Notes under the pieces: model-generated
The model's database searches: none
What the model was told of the DNA's origin: nothing
Seen by the model: the letters and a program-made list of their open reading frames with translations, nothing else
In this document: piece by piece, positions 32,045 to 41,809 of the stretch
How positions within the stretch are numbered: the first letter of the stretch is position 1
Layout of the letters: each line of letters starts with the position of its first letter
DNA from: Nostocoides_A vanveenii
Lineage (GTDB): Bacteria > Actinomycetota > Actinomycetes > Actinomycetales > Dermatophilaceae
NCBI RefSeq assembly: GCF_039531165.1
Contig: NZ_BAAAPN010000051.1
Location: 14,259-78,258, forward strand
Reading direction: 5' to 3'
DNA length: 64,000 nt
Made by a program: the position numbers and the translations under genes

Positions 32045-32791
32045 CTAGAGCGTGACGGGGGTGAAGCCGCGTTGCTGGATGCCGTCGATGATGGCCGGGA
32101 GGGCGGCGACGGTGCGGGACCGGTCGATGCTCTGCGGGTTCGGGCCGTCGAGGTGGCCGCCGTCGTGCATCAAGACGATCGCCCCGGACTCCAGGTCACC
32201 GAGCAAGGACCTGGCGCCGGCGGCCGGACCCTCTTTCAGCCGCGATTCCAGGCAGAGCGTCCAGTAGTAGCAGCGCAGCCCGGCCGCGGCCGTGCTCGCC
32301 ACGACGGCCGGGCTTGTCCAGCCGCGAGGTGGGCGGAAGCGGTCCCCGGGCGTGGCTCCGAGCGTGACCAGGGTGCGCTGGGTGGTCGTCAGTTGCGCGT
32401 CGATGGCGGGGCGGGCGAGCGCATCGAGCCAGAGGTGATCGTGGGTGTGGTTGCCGATCGTGTGCCCCCCGGCGCGGATCGCGTCGACCAGATCGGGGTA
32501 GCGCTCGGCGTTGCGGCCAATCAGGAAGAAGGTCGCGTGCATACCGGCCGCGGCCAGCGCCGTAAGGACAGCCGGGGTGTAGGCCGGGTCCGGTCCGTCG
32601 TCGAAGGTGAGCGCGATCCGGCGCGGCCCTTCGACGGCAAAGACGGCGTCCGGGTCGACCCGGCGCCGATCGTCGGTCGTGTCCGTATGCGCCGGCACCC
32701 GGCGTTGGCGCGCGGACGCCGTCTCGCCCACTGCGGCAGTGAGCAGGCAGGCCCCACCCCCGACTAGCAGCCCGCGCCGCGTCGGCGTCAC
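32045..32791 (-). CDS. Secreted polysaccharide deacetylase (carbohydrate esterase 4)
   Basis: GTG 32791, with GGGGGATT upstream, gives 248 residues and a signal peptide (VTPTRRGLLVGGGACLLTAA, a Tat-like TRRGLL). The frame is open further upstream with an ATG at 32839, but the signal would then be internal. CE4 motifs are all present: ALTFDDGPDP (Asp base and metal Asp), HTIGNHTHDHLW (metal histidines), RPPRGWTSP, and IVLMHDGGHLDGP. It should remove acetyl groups from peptidoglycan or another amino-sugar polymer. Its stop lies 7 bp from that of the CDF gene (convergent). Confidence 0.9.
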   Translation of the reverse strand: MTPTRRGLLVGGGACLLTAAVGETASARQRRVPAHTDTTDDRRRVDPDAVFAVEGPRRIALTFDDGPDPAYTPAVLTALAAAGMHATFFLIGRNAERYPDLVDAIRAGGHTIGNHTHDHLWLDALARPAIDAQLTTTQRTLVTLGATPGDRFRPPRGWTSPAVVASTAAAGLRCYYWTLCLESRLKEGPAAGARSLLGDLESGAIVLMHDGGHLDGPNPQSIDRSRTVAALPAIIDGIQQRGFTPVTL

Positions 32792-32944
32792 CGAATCCCC
32801 CTGCCCCCACAACCACGCCGGCTGCGGCCGCGTCAGCATACTGCGTATGCCGTTCGCGTGCCGGTGGCGTTGATCACGATTGCGCCACGGCACGGGGGCT
32901 CGGCGCGAGCCGGGATGTCCGCCGTCCATGGCGTTACCGGCCCG

Positions 32945-32950
32945 TAAACT
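32945..32950 (+). promoter_or_regulatory. -10 element before the dead deaminase/aldolase gene
   Basis: TAAACT lies 6 nt before GTG 32957. The promoter remains good although the gene behind it is broken. The 165-bp gap from 32792 also holds one GGCATAC copy (minus orientation) at 32845. Confidence 0.4.
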
Positions 32951-32956
32951 AGGTGG

Positions 32957-34129
32957 GTGCACCCGTGGGATCAGGCGACAGCCGGCCGGAGCGCGCCCCT
33001 GGCAGTCGTCGACCTCGATGCCTTCGAGGCCAATCACGACGATCTGGTGCGGCGGGCCGGCAGCAAACCGATCCGGGTGGCAAGCAAATCGGTGCGCGTG
33101 CGCTCGCTGGTGACGGCGGCGCTGACGCGTTCGCGCGCGGGCGTGGGTCCCGGCTTCCACGGCCATCATGGCGTATGCCGTTCGCGAGGCCCTGTGGCTC
33201 GCTGACCACGGCGCGCGCGATCTCTTCGTCGCCTACCCGAGCGTGGACGAGGCGGCGATCGCGCGGCTGGCCGGCGACGGGGCGGGGGGTGCGGCATACG
33301 TCGATGTGGTGACGCTGGCGATCGACAGCGTCGAGCAGGTGGCGCTGATCCGGCGGGCCTGCCCAGGTCTCCCCATCCGCGTCGCGATCGACGTGGATGC
33401 GTCGCTGCGTCTCGGGCCGGTGCATCTGGGCGTGCGGCGCTCTCCGGTCCGGACGCGGGAGCAGGCCGTGCTCGTCGCACGTGCCGCCCAAAGCGCCGGC
33501 CTAGCCTCGTCGGGCTGATGTTCTATGACGCCCAGATCGCCGGGCTGCCGGACTCCTCGCCGGCCGTGCGGCTGATGAAGCGGCGCTCGGCGGATGACCT
33601 GCGGGCACGGCGTGGGGGCATCGTCAGCGCGGTGCGGGACCTGGCCGATCTGGAGTTCGTCAACGGTGGTGGCACAGGCTCCCTGGAGGTCACCGGATCC
33701 GATCCGGTCGTGACCGAACTCGCGGCGGGGTCGGGACTCTTGGGACCGACGCTCTTCGACGGCTATAACGCCTTCACGCCCACCCCGGTGGCCGCCTTCG
33801 CGCTGCCGGTGGTGCGTCGACCGGCCCGGGATGTCGTCACCCTGTTCAGCGGCGGGTATCTGGCCTCCAGACCGCCGGGGTGGAGCAGAGTGCCGAGCGT
33901 GCACTCCCCGGCCGGGCTGCAGCTGGTCAAGACCGAGGGCACCGGTGAGGTGCAGACGCCGGTGCGCGGGCGGGCCGCCCGCGACCTCGAGCTCGGCGAT
34001 GGCGTCTGGTTGCGCCACGCCAAGGCCGGCGAGTTGTGCGAACGCTTCGATGAGGTTCACCTGGTCCGCGCCCGAGAGCTCGTCGACATCGTCCCCACCT
34101 ATCGCGGCGAAGGGCAGAACTTCGGATGA
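32957..34129 (+). pseudogene. Amino acid deaminase/aldolase (alanine-racemase-fold PLP enzyme), two frameshifts
   Basis: Three frames together spell a full family member. Segment 1 (32957-about 33165) has PLAVVDLDAFEANHDDLV and KPIRVASKSVR with the PLP lysine. Segment 2 (about 33168-33505) has MAYAVREALWLADHG and RVAIDVDASLRLG. Segment 3 (about 33505-34129) has MFYDAQIAGLPD, FVNGGGTGSLEVT and FRHAKAGE-like LRHAKAGELCERF. An extra C at about 33,163 separates the first two, and one base is missing at about 33,505 before the third. Two independent indels make a true pseudogene more likely than a sequencing slip. The stop overlaps the next gene's ATG (ATGA), so the original operon layout is preserved. 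Confidence 0.8.
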
Positions 34130-35452
34130 ACCGGTCCGAGACCCGTCCGGGGCACTGGCGCAACTGGGCCGGCAACCAGAGCGCCGCCCCCATCGAAATC
34201 GCCACACCAGCCCGCGTGGACGAGCTCGCGAACGTGATCGGGCGGGCTGCGGTCGCCGGCCGGCGGGTCAAAGCGGTGGGGTCGGGGCATTCCTTCAGCG
34301 GGATTGCTGTGGCCGACGACCTTCAGATCCACCTCGAGCGGCTGCAGGGCATCACGTCGGTGGACCGGGAGACCGGTCGCGTGCGGGTGCTCGCAGGCAC
34401 GCGGCTGGCCGATCTCAATCCGCTCCTCTGGACGCTGGGACTGGCCATGCCCAATCTCGGGGATATCGACGCGCAGACGATCGCCGGTGCCATCGCGACG
34501 GGCACGCACGGGACGGGGGCGGGGCTGCCGGGGCTCGCGGCGGCCGTCCGAGCGATTCGGATCGTCACCGCGGACGGCCGTGATCGCTGGTGCTCGCCGG
34601 GCGTGGAACCCGACCTCTTCGCCGCGGCCCGCGTCGGGCTCGGCGCCCTGGGGGTTATCGCCGAGTACGAGATCGCGTGCCTGCCCGCCTACCTGCTGCG
34701 CGCCCGCGAGGAGCCCGCACGCCTCGGCGACGCCCTCGACGGCCTGGACGCCCGGCTCGAGGCGCACCGGCATCTGGAGTTCTACTGGTTCCCCCACACC
34801 GACCGCGTCCAGATCAAGGTCAATGACCGTGCGCCGGAGGCGGACTTTGCGCCCCTGCCGCGCTGGCGGGAGCGCGTGGACGACGACCTGTTAACCAATG
34901 TGCTTTTCGAGCGAATCAACCGGCTCGCCGCCGCGCGGCCGACGCTGACGCCGCGCATCAACCAGATCAGCGCCCGTGCCCTCTCGGCCCGGGAGTATGT
35001 CGACCGCTCCTATCGCGTCTTCTGCACCCGCCGCTCCGTGCGCTTTGTGGAGAGCGAGTATGCCGTTCCCCGCGCCGCACTGGTCCCTGTCCTGACCGAA
35101 ATGCGCCGCTGGATCGACCGCTCGGGCGCCACACTCCCCTTCCCGGTCGAAGTGCGCTTCGCCGCCGCAGACGACATCTGGCTTTCCACGGGGTATGACC
35201 GCGGCAACGCCTATATCGCGATCCACCAGTATCACCGGCTCGACCACCGCCCCTATTTCGCGGCCTTCGAGGCGATCGTCGCCGAGCACGCCGGCCGGCC
35301 GCACTAGGGCAAGCTGCATACGCTCGATGCCCCCGCGCTTGCGTGCGCTCTACCCGCGCTTCGACGACTTCCGTGCCGTGCGGGAGGCGGTCGACCCCGG
35401 CCGGACCTTCACCAACACCTATCTCGAGCTGGTCCTCGGTCTCGGAGCCTGA
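34126..35452 (+). pseudogene. D-arabinono-1,4-lactone oxidase, nonsense plus frameshift
   Basis: An FAD-dependent aldonolactone oxidase: N-terminal FAD_binding_4 domain (AVGSGHSFSGIA, GTHGTG) and C-terminal ALO domain. The frame stops at TAG 35305-35307, after GRPH. The family has a near-invariant HWxK here, and the next codons read GKLHTLDAP, so the amber replaces the tryptophan. A few codons on, an extra C in a C run (about 35,330) shifts the frame; after correcting it the C-terminus (LYPRFDDF, DPGRTF) continues to 35452. Two lesions in one gene. The neighbouring deaminase/aldolase is dead too, and this pair is often linked in actinobacteria. Confidence 0.82.
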
Positions 35453-35475
35453 GTGCGGATGCGGCGGGCAGGGTG

Positions 35476-36477
35476 CTACTGGTTGCGCTGGACGACGCGC
35501 AAGGCCAGGTGGGCCAGGGCGGCTTTGACCTCGCCATCGGGCAGTGGGTCGAGCACCGCCTGGGCGGCCAGCGCCATCTCCAAGGTCTCGGCTTGCGCCC
35601 GGTCCATGGCCGGGTGGCCGCGCAGGAGGTCCAGCGCCTCGGCGACGTGGTCGTCGCTTGGGTCGAGCTGGCGTAGTAGTTCCTGCAGGCGCGCGTCTGC
35701 CGGGTCGGTGGAAGCCAGCGCATAAATGATCGGCAGGGTGCGCTTGCCCTCGCGGATGTCGGTCCCGGGCGCCTTGCCGAGCACGTCGGCCTCGGAGGAG
35801 ATGTCGATCAGGTCGTCGGCCAACTGGAAGGCAATGCCGATTCGCTCGCCATACTCGATGAGGACATCGATGACCTCGCGCGAGCATCCGGACAGCAGCG
35901 CGCCGTAGCGAGCGGCCGTGGCGATCAGCACCCCGGTCTTGTCGGCGAGCACGCCCAGGTAGTAGCCGTGCGGGTCTTCACTCGGGGGACAGGGGCGGTC
36001 GTCGCGGATCTGACCCGAGCACAGGCGGATGAAGGTCTGACTCTGGATCTTCACCGCCTCCGGCCCGAGGTCGGCGATGATGTCCGACGCGGTGCCGAAG
36101 AGCAGATCACCGACGAGGATCGCCGTCGAGTTGTCGTACTTCGCGTTCGCGGACGGCACCCCGCGCCGGGTATAAGCCTCGTCCATCACATCGTCGTGGT
36201 AGAGCGAGGCCAGATGCGTCAACTCGACGCCGGCCGCCGCCGCCACGATGTCTGGGCCGATCCCGGAGCCGAGCTCGGCGGCTAGCAAGGTGAGCAGCGG
36301 TCGGAAGCGCTTGCCGCCGGCACCGAGCAGGTGGGCGTTGGCCTCGGCGATGAAGGGATCCGCATGGTCGACCCGGGCCTCCAGCAGCGCCTCGACGTCG
36401 GCGAGGCCGGCATCTAGGCGAGACTGGAGCTCGGGCGAGATGCCCGGCAGGGTCGGGGCGGGGGCGGGGGTCACCAT
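35476..36477 (-). CDS. Polyprenyl diphosphate synthase (menaquinone side chain)
   Basis: A 333-residue trans-prenyl transferase. First Asp-rich motif LYHDDVMDEA at about 95, second FQLADDLIDIS at about 225, plus GGKRFRPLLT and the KTGVLIATAAR stretch. ATG 36477 lies 4 bp after the nuoN stop, so it is probably read with the nuo operon; the frame is open upstream only as a shadow of nuoN. It should make the C40-C45 prenyl chain used by MenA, which fits its place next to complex I and the men genes. Chain length cannot be read from sequence. Confidence 0.92.
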   Translation of the reverse strand: MVTPAPAPTLPGISPELQSRLDAGLADVEALLEARVDHADPFIAEANAHLLGAGGKRFRPLLTLLAAELGSGIGPDIVAAAAGVELTHLASLYHDDVMDEAYTRRGVPSANAKYDNSTAILVGDLLFGTASDIIADLGPEAVKIQSQTFIRLCSGQIRDDRPCPPSEDPHGYYLGVLADKTGVLIATAARYGALLSGCSREVIDVLIEYGERIGIAFQLADDLIDISSEADVLGKAPGTDIREGKRTLPIIYALASTDPADARLQELLRQLDPSDDHVAEALDLLRGHPAMDRAQAETLEMALAAQAVLDPLPDGEVKAALAHLALRVVQRNQ

Positions 36478-36481
36478 ACGA

Positions 36482-38032
36482 TCAGCGCAGGAACTGGCTC
36501 GCGGTGTTGGCGAGGTCGAGGACGGGGCCGGGCACCACGCCCAAGCCGATCGTCGCGATGACCGCAGCGGCCAAGGCCACCGTGGACAGGATGGACGGCG
36601 TCCGAGCCACCACCTCGTCGTCACCGTCGGTGAAGTACATCAGCAAGATGATGCGGATATAGACGTATGCCGTGATCGCCGAGCACAGGACGCCGATGAT
36701 CACCAGGATGATCAGCGCCCGCCCGCCGTGCGCGATCGCGGGCGCGAAGGCCGCGAACTTGCTGGTGAAGCCCGAGGTCAACGGGATGCCTGCGAACGAG
36801 AGCAGAAGCAGCGCCATGATAGCGGCGATGACCGGGTGCTTCTTGCCCAGCCCGGCCCACTGGCCGATCTGGGAGGCCTCGGCGTCACCGCGGCGAACGA
36901 GCGCGACGATCCCGAAAGCCGCCAGCGTCGCCAGGCCGTAGGCGAGGACGTAGAACATCACGCCCGCGACCGCCGTCTTGTCGAAGGCCAGCACACCGAC
37001 CAGGATGAAGCCAGCGTGCGCGATCGAGGAATAGGCGAGCAAGCGCTTGATGTCGGTCTGGGTGACTGAGAGGATCGAGCCGATGACCATGGTCAACGCG
37101 GCGACCGCCGCGATGGCCAGGCGCCAGTCCCAGCGGTTGGCGTCGATCCCGACATAGACGACACGCAGCATCGCGCCGAACGCGGCGAGCTTGGTGCAGG
37201 CGGCCATGAAGCCGGTTATCGGCGTTGGCGCGCCCTGATAGACGTCCGGGGTCCACATGTGGAAGGGCGCCGCACCGACTTTGAAGAGCAGGCCGACCAG
37301 CACGAAGAGCACGCCGGGCAGGAGCAGTCCGTTGACCTCTGCCGGTGCCTTGGTGATCGCATCGGAGATCTGGCCGAACTTGATGCTGCCGGAGTAGCCG
37401 TAGAGCAGCGCGGACCCGAAAAGAAAGAAGGCACTGGCGAAGGACCCGAGGAGGAAGTACTTCAGCGCCGCCTCCTGCGAGAGCAGCCGGCGGCGACGGG
37501 CCAAGCCGGTCAGCAGGTAGAGCGGCAGCGAAAGCACCTCGAGCGCGATGAACATCACCAGCAGGTCGCCCGCGGAGGTGAAGGACATCATGCCGCCGAT
37601 CGAGAACAGCGCGAGCGGGAAGACCTCGCTGGTCCCCCAACCCGCCCTCGACGCGGCGCGCTCGAGCGGCGAGCCGGGCACGGCAGCACCCATCGGGGTG
37701 AAGGCGTCCGCGCCCGCGGAGGAGAACTTCTCCGCCATCAACAACACCGAGATGAGCGACAAAATAAGGATCGAGCCCTGCATGAAGAGCGCGGGGCCGT
37801 CGATGATGATGCCGCCACCCAATGTGGCGCCCTGCTGGTCCACCGACTTCAGCACCAGGGTCGCAAAGGCGAGCACCAGCGTGCCGATGGCGAGAGCCAC
37901 CTGCACGCTGTGCCGCACGGTGCGCGGGGCGAAGGCTTCGAGCACGGTGCCGACGAGTCCGCCAGCGAAGACGACGATGATCGGCGCGATCGCCCACCAG
38001 TCGACCGAGGGTGCGGTGTAGCCGCCCATCAC
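36482..38032 (-). CDS. nuoN: NADH-quinone oxidoreductase subunit N
   Basis: A 516-residue proton-pumping subunit. Motifs: LEVLSLPLYLLTGLARR, FKVGAAPFHMWTPDVYQGAPTPI with the channel lysine, and IKRLLAYSSIAHAGFILVG. Start ATG 38032 overlaps the nuoM stop by 4 nt. A 60-residue hydrophilic loop near residues 95-140 (FSSAGADAFTPMGAAVPG) is longer than in Escherichia coli, as is usual in actinobacteria. Last nuo gene of the main operon. Confidence 0.96.
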   Translation of the reverse strand: MMGGYTAPSVDWWAIAPIIVVFAGGLVGTVLEAFAPRTVRHSVQVALAIGTLVLAFATLVLKSVDQQGATLGGGIIIDGPALFMQGSILILSLISVLLMAEKFSSAGADAFTPMGAAVPGSPLERAASRAGWGTSEVFPLALFSIGGMMSFTSAGDLLVMFIALEVLSLPLYLLTGLARRRRLLSQEAALKYFLLGSFASAFFLFGSALLYGYSGSIKFGQISDAITKAPAEVNGLLLPGVLFVLVGLLFKVGAAPFHMWTPDVYQGAPTPITGFMAACTKLAAFGAMLRVVYVGIDANRWDWRLAIAAVAALTMVIGSILSVTQTDIKRLLAYSSIAHAGFILVGVLAFDKTAVAGVMFYVLAYGLATLAAFGIVALVRRGDAEASQIGQWAGLGKKHPVIAAIMALLLLSFAGIPLTSGFTSKFAAFAPAIAHGGRALIILVIIGVLCSAITAYVYIRIILLMYFTDGDDEVVARTPSILSTVALAAAVIATIGLGVVPGPVLDLANTASQFLR

Positions 38033-39564
38033 TTCTCACTCCCAGTGATCGCGGTGGCCGGAACGACTGGTGCGGGGTCGCTCACTCCCACCTCGGTGAG
38101 CACCCGCTGCACTGCCGGGTTGATCAGGTCGAGCGCGGGCTTCGGATAGAAGCCGAGGAAGAGCAGGCTGAGAATCAGCGGGGCCACGACGAACTTTTCG
38201 CGCCAGCCCATATCGGCCGCCGCCGCGCCCTCGGCAGCCGGACCGGTCATCATCCGCTTGTACATCCACAGGATGTAGATCGCCGCGAGGACCACGATCG
38301 GGGTGACGACGATCGCGACGCCCTTGTAGCGCTGGAAGGTGCCGTTGAGGACGAGGAACTCACCGATGAACGGGCCCATGCCCGGCAGTGCCAAGGAGGC
38401 CATACCCGCCACGAGGAAGGTCCCCGCGATGAGCGGCGTGACCTTCTGCCATCCGCCGAAGTCGGAGATTTTTCCACTCCGCCGGCGAGCGATCAGCATG
38501 CCCGCGATCAGGAAGAGTGCCGCCGTCGAGAAGCCGTGGTTGAGCATGTAGATGCCGGCACCGGCATTCGAGACCGTGGTCAGCGCGAAGATGCCCATGA
38601 TCATCAGGCCGAAGTGGCTGATCGAGGTGTAGGAGATCAGGCGCATCAGATCGTTCTGCGCGATCGCGCACATAGCTCCGTAGTAGATGGAGACGACCGC
38701 CAAGGCGATGACGACCGGCGTGGCCCACTCGCTGGCATCCGGGAAGAGCTGCAGGCAGAACCGGATCATGCCGTAGGTGCCGATCTTGTCCAGCACGCTG
38801 ACCAGCAAGGTCGTCGTCGCCGGGGTCGCCGTTGCCGCCACATCGGGTAACCACGTGTGCACCGGCCACATGGGCGCCTTGACCGCGAAGGCGAAGAAGA
38901 AGCCGATGAAGAGCCACTTCTGCGTCGTTGGGTCGATCGGCAGGCCGACGAGGTTTTGGATCAGGAAGCCCTGATCACCGCGGGGACCCTGGAAGTAGAG
39001 CCCGATGACGGCCACGAGCATAACCAGGCCGCCGGCGAGCGAGAAGAGGATGAACTTCAGCGCGGCCGCCTGCCGGCCGGCACCGCCGTACGACCCGATG
39101 AGGAAGTAGAGCGGGATGAGCATGGCCTCGAAGAAGACGTAGAAGAGGAAAACGTCGCTCGCCGCGAAGACACCGACCATGAAGGTCAGCAGCAACAGCA
39201 GCAGCGCAAAGTAGTTCTTCTCCCGGGTGCCCCCTTCGGGAACGTCATTCCAAGCAGCCAGGATGCAAACCGGTGCGAGGATCGTCGCCATCACGATCAG
39301 CGAGAGCGCGATGCCGTCCACTCCGAGCGCGTAGGACGCGCCGAAGGAGGAGATCCACGTGTGCACCTCGGTCAGTTGATAGGCCGAGAAGTCATTGGCG
39401 TCGAAGTTGAGGACCGCGCCGACGCCGACGGCCAGCGTGGCCAGCGAGAAGACAAGGGCGAGTTCCTTGGCGCGCGCGGCCAGTGCCGACGGCAGCGCGG
39501 CGATCAGCGCCGCGCCGACGAGCGGCACGAGCAGCATCACGCTCAGCCAGGGGAAGTTGTCCAT
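38029..39564 (-). CDS. nuoM: NADH-quinone oxidoreductase subunit M
   Basis: A 511-residue proton-pumping subunit. ATG 39564 shares one base with the nuoL stop (TGATG). Motifs: VFFEAMLIPLYFLIG and KAPMWPVHTWLPDVAATATPA, the actinobacterial version of the HTWLP region, then LMRLISYTSISHFG. The frame is open upstream only as a shadow of nuoL. Differs strongly from nuoM2. Confidence 0.96.
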   Translation of the reverse strand: MDNFPWLSVMLLVPLVGAALIAALPSALAARAKELALVFSLATLAVGVGAVLNFDANDFSAYQLTEVHTWISSFGASYALGVDGIALSLIVMATILAPVCILAAWNDVPEGGTREKNYFALLLLLLTFMVGVFAASDVFLFYVFFEAMLIPLYFLIGSYGGAGRQAAALKFILFSLAGGLVMLVAVIGLYFQGPRGDQGFLIQNLVGLPIDPTTQKWLFIGFFFAFAVKAPMWPVHTWLPDVAATATPATTTLLVSVLDKIGTYGMIRFCLQLFPDASEWATPVVIALAVVSIYYGAMCAIAQNDLMRLISYTSISHFGLMIMGIFALTTVSNAGAGIYMLNHGFSTAALFLIAGMLIARRRSGKISDFGGWQKVTPLIAGTFLVAGMASLALPGMGPFIGEFLVLNGTFQRYKGVAIVVTPIVVLAAIYILWMYKRMMTGPAAEGAAAADMGWREKFVVAPLILSLLFLGFYPKPALDLINPAVQRVLTEVGVSDPAPVVPATAITGSEK

Positions 39565-41492
39565 CAGTTCATCACCCACAGTGCACCGAGGATCGCGACG
39601 ACGCCGGTGAGCATCGTCAGGGCATAGGACCGAGCAAAACCGTTCTGCGCGACCCGCAACGCCTTGGCCGCGCCGCCGGTGAACCGGGCCAGGCCGGTCA
39701 CGCCGCCGTCGACCAATTCGTTGTCTGTCCAGATGACCGACCGGACGAGTTTGATGCCCGGCCACATGAAGATGGCTTCGTTGAGGTCATCCTGGTAGAG
39801 GTCCTTGCGCGCCGCCCTGGTCAAGGCGTTGCCTGCCGGAGCGACCTCGGGGACATCGTCGCGGCCATAACGCAACCAGGCCAGCGCCAGGCCGGCGAGG
39901 ACGAGCAGGAGGGTCAAAGCCATCAGAACGGGCACCGCGATCACCGGTTCACCGTGATCGTGATGGCCGGTCAAGGGCTCGAGCCAGTCGGTGAAGATGT
40001 TGGTCGGGCCGAGCACCAGACCGATCGCCGCGGAACCGACCGCGAGGATCATCATCGGGATGGTCATCGACAGCGGGGACTCGTGCGGGTGCTGACCGTC
40101 GGTCCAGCGGGCCTTGCCCTGGAAGGTCATGAAGAACAGGCGCGACATATAGAAGGCCGTCACGCCGGCACCGAGCAGGGCCGCGCCGCCGAAGACCCAG
40201 GGCCGCCAGCCCTCGCCGATGAAGGCCGCCTCGATGATCTTGTCCTTTGACCAGAAGCCGGAGAAGGGCGGGACACCGAGGATCGCCAGCCAGCCGAGAC
40301 CGAAGGTGATCCAGGTGATCTTCATATAGGGGGCCAGGTGGCCAAAGCGCCGCATATCGACTTGGTTGTCCATGCCGTGCATGACCGAGCCGGCACCGAG
40401 GAACATCCCGGCCTTGAAGAAGCCATGGGTGATCAGGTGGAAGATCGCGAAGGCGTAGCCGACCGGGCCGAGACCGGCCGCGAGCATCATGTAGCCGATC
40501 TGGCTCATCGTCGATGCCGCGAGAGCCTTCTTGATGTCGTCCTTGGCGCACCCGACGATCGCTCCGTAGAGCAAGGTGATCGCGCCGACGATGACGACCG
40601 CGAGCTGAGCGTTCGGGGCGCCCTCGAAGATCGCGTGGCTGCGCACGACGAGGTAGACACCCGCCGTGACCATGGTCGCCGCGTGAATCAGCGCCGAGAC
40701 GGGCGTCGGACCGGCCATCGCATCACCCAGCCAGCTCTGCAGGGGGAACTGCGCGGACTTGCCACAGGCCCCCATCAGCAGCAGCAAGCCGATCGCGGTC
40801 AGCGTCGCCGTGTTCGCCTTGCCCACACCCGCGTTGACGGTCGCAAAGTCGACGCCGCCGAAGGTCGCGAACATCAAGAAGATGGCCAGCGCGAGCCCGA
40901 TGTCACCGACCCGGTTGACGAAGAAGGCCTTGTTGCCGGCGGTGGCGTAGGCGGGGTTGTGGAACCAGAACCCGATCAGCAGGTAGGACGCCAGACCGAC
41001 GCCTTCCCAGCCGACGAAGAGCAGCAAGTAGGAGTCCGCGAGCACCAGCAGCAGCATCGAGGCCACGAAGAGGTTCAGGTAGCCGAAGAAGCGCCGCTTG
41101 TTGGGGTCGTGGGCCATATAGCCCATCGAGTAGACGTGGATCAACGAGCCGACGAAGGTGATCAACATGACGAAGCTGATCGAGAGCGTGTCGACCTGGA
41201 GCCCGGTGTTGAGCTGGAAGCTGCCCGCCGGGATCCAGTTGTAGAGCGTCTGTCGGGTCAGGCGATCCTCGGGATCGGCCTCCACGAGTTGCATCAAGGC
41301 GGCGACGCCGAGGCCGAAACTGGCCCAGGACAGGCCGGTCGCCAGCGCGGGACCGAAGCTGTTGGTCGCCCGGCCGCCGAAGAGCAGGAGCGCAGCCCCG
41401 GCCAGCGGTAGGGCGATCAACAGCCAGGCCGGCAGGCTGACCGCGTCAGATGCCGTGGCTTCGAGCGCCAACTGAGAGATGAGGGAGGTCAC
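39564..41492 (-). CDS. nuoL: NADH-quinone oxidoreductase subunit L
   Basis: A 642-residue subunit with the long lateral helix that braces the membrane arm. GTG 41492 is 17 bp after the nuoK stop. Motifs: WEGVGLASYLLIGFW, KSAQFPLQSWLGDAMAGPTPVSALIHAATMV, and IKKALAASTMSQIGYM. The C-terminal third contains a His-rich loop (LTGHHDHGEP) before the lateral helix. Length is normal. Confidence 0.97.
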   Translation of the reverse strand: MTSLISQLALEATASDAVSLPAWLLIALPLAGAALLLFGGRATNSFGPALATGLSWASFGLGVAALMQLVEADPEDRLTRQTLYNWIPAGSFQLNTGLQVDTLSISFVMLITFVGSLIHVYSMGYMAHDPNKRRFFGYLNLFVASMLLLVLADSYLLLFVGWEGVGLASYLLIGFWFHNPAYATAGNKAFFVNRVGDIGLALAIFLMFATFGGVDFATVNAGVGKANTATLTAIGLLLLMGACGKSAQFPLQSWLGDAMAGPTPVSALIHAATMVTAGVYLVVRSHAIFEGAPNAQLAVVIVGAITLLYGAIVGCAKDDIKKALAASTMSQIGYMMLAAGLGPVGYAFAIFHLITHGFFKAGMFLGAGSVMHGMDNQVDMRRFGHLAPYMKITWITFGLGWLAILGVPPFSGFWSKDKIIEAAFIGEGWRPWVFGGAALLGAGVTAFYMSRLFFMTFQGKARWTDGQHPHESPLSMTIPMMILAVGSAAIGLVLGPTNIFTDWLEPLTGHHDHGEPVIAVPVLMALTLLLVLAGLALAWLRYGRDDVPEVAPAGNALTRAARKDLYQDDLNEAIFMWPGIKLVRSVIWTDNELVDGGVTGLARFTGGAAKALRVAQNGFARSYALTMLTGVVAILGALWVMN

Positions 41493-41509
41493 GGTGTGTT
41501 AGCTCCTTG

Positions 41510-41809
41510 TCAATACTTCAACAGGTTGGCGTCGTCGACCGAGGCCGAGCGGCGGGCACGGAAGATCGCCATGATGATGGCCAGACCGACCACGACCTCG
41601 GCGGCGGCGACGGCCATCACGAATAGGGCGATGGTCTGGCCGTCGATCGACTGGTGCATGCGGCCGAAGGTCACGAACACCAGGTTCGCTGCGTTGAGCA
41701 TCATCTCGATGCCCATGAAGACGAGGATGGCGTTGCGCCGCGTCAACACGGTGGCACCGCCGATGACGAACAAGACGATGGCGAAGTAGATGTAGTTCAT
41801 CAGGCTCAT
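41510..41809 (-). CDS. nuoK: NADH-quinone oxidoreductase subunit K
   Basis: A 99-residue three-helix subunit with both key glutamates (VFMGIEMMLNAANL and VAAAEVVVGLAI). ATG 41809 overlaps the nuoJ stop by 4 nt; an internal ATG 9 nt later is possible. Normal size, without the tail seen in nuoK2. Confidence 0.96.
   Translation of the reverse strand: MSLMNYIYFAIVLFVIGGATVLTRRNAILVFMGIEMMLNAANLVFVTFGRMHQSIDGQTIALFVMAVAAAEVVVGLAIIMAIFRARRSASVDDANLLKY

Noticed and set aside
4885..32800. GTCACCGAATC occurring at about 4,888, 15,451 and 32,787
   Set aside because: Three copies of an 11-mer in different contexts, two of them coding; too few to separate from chance.
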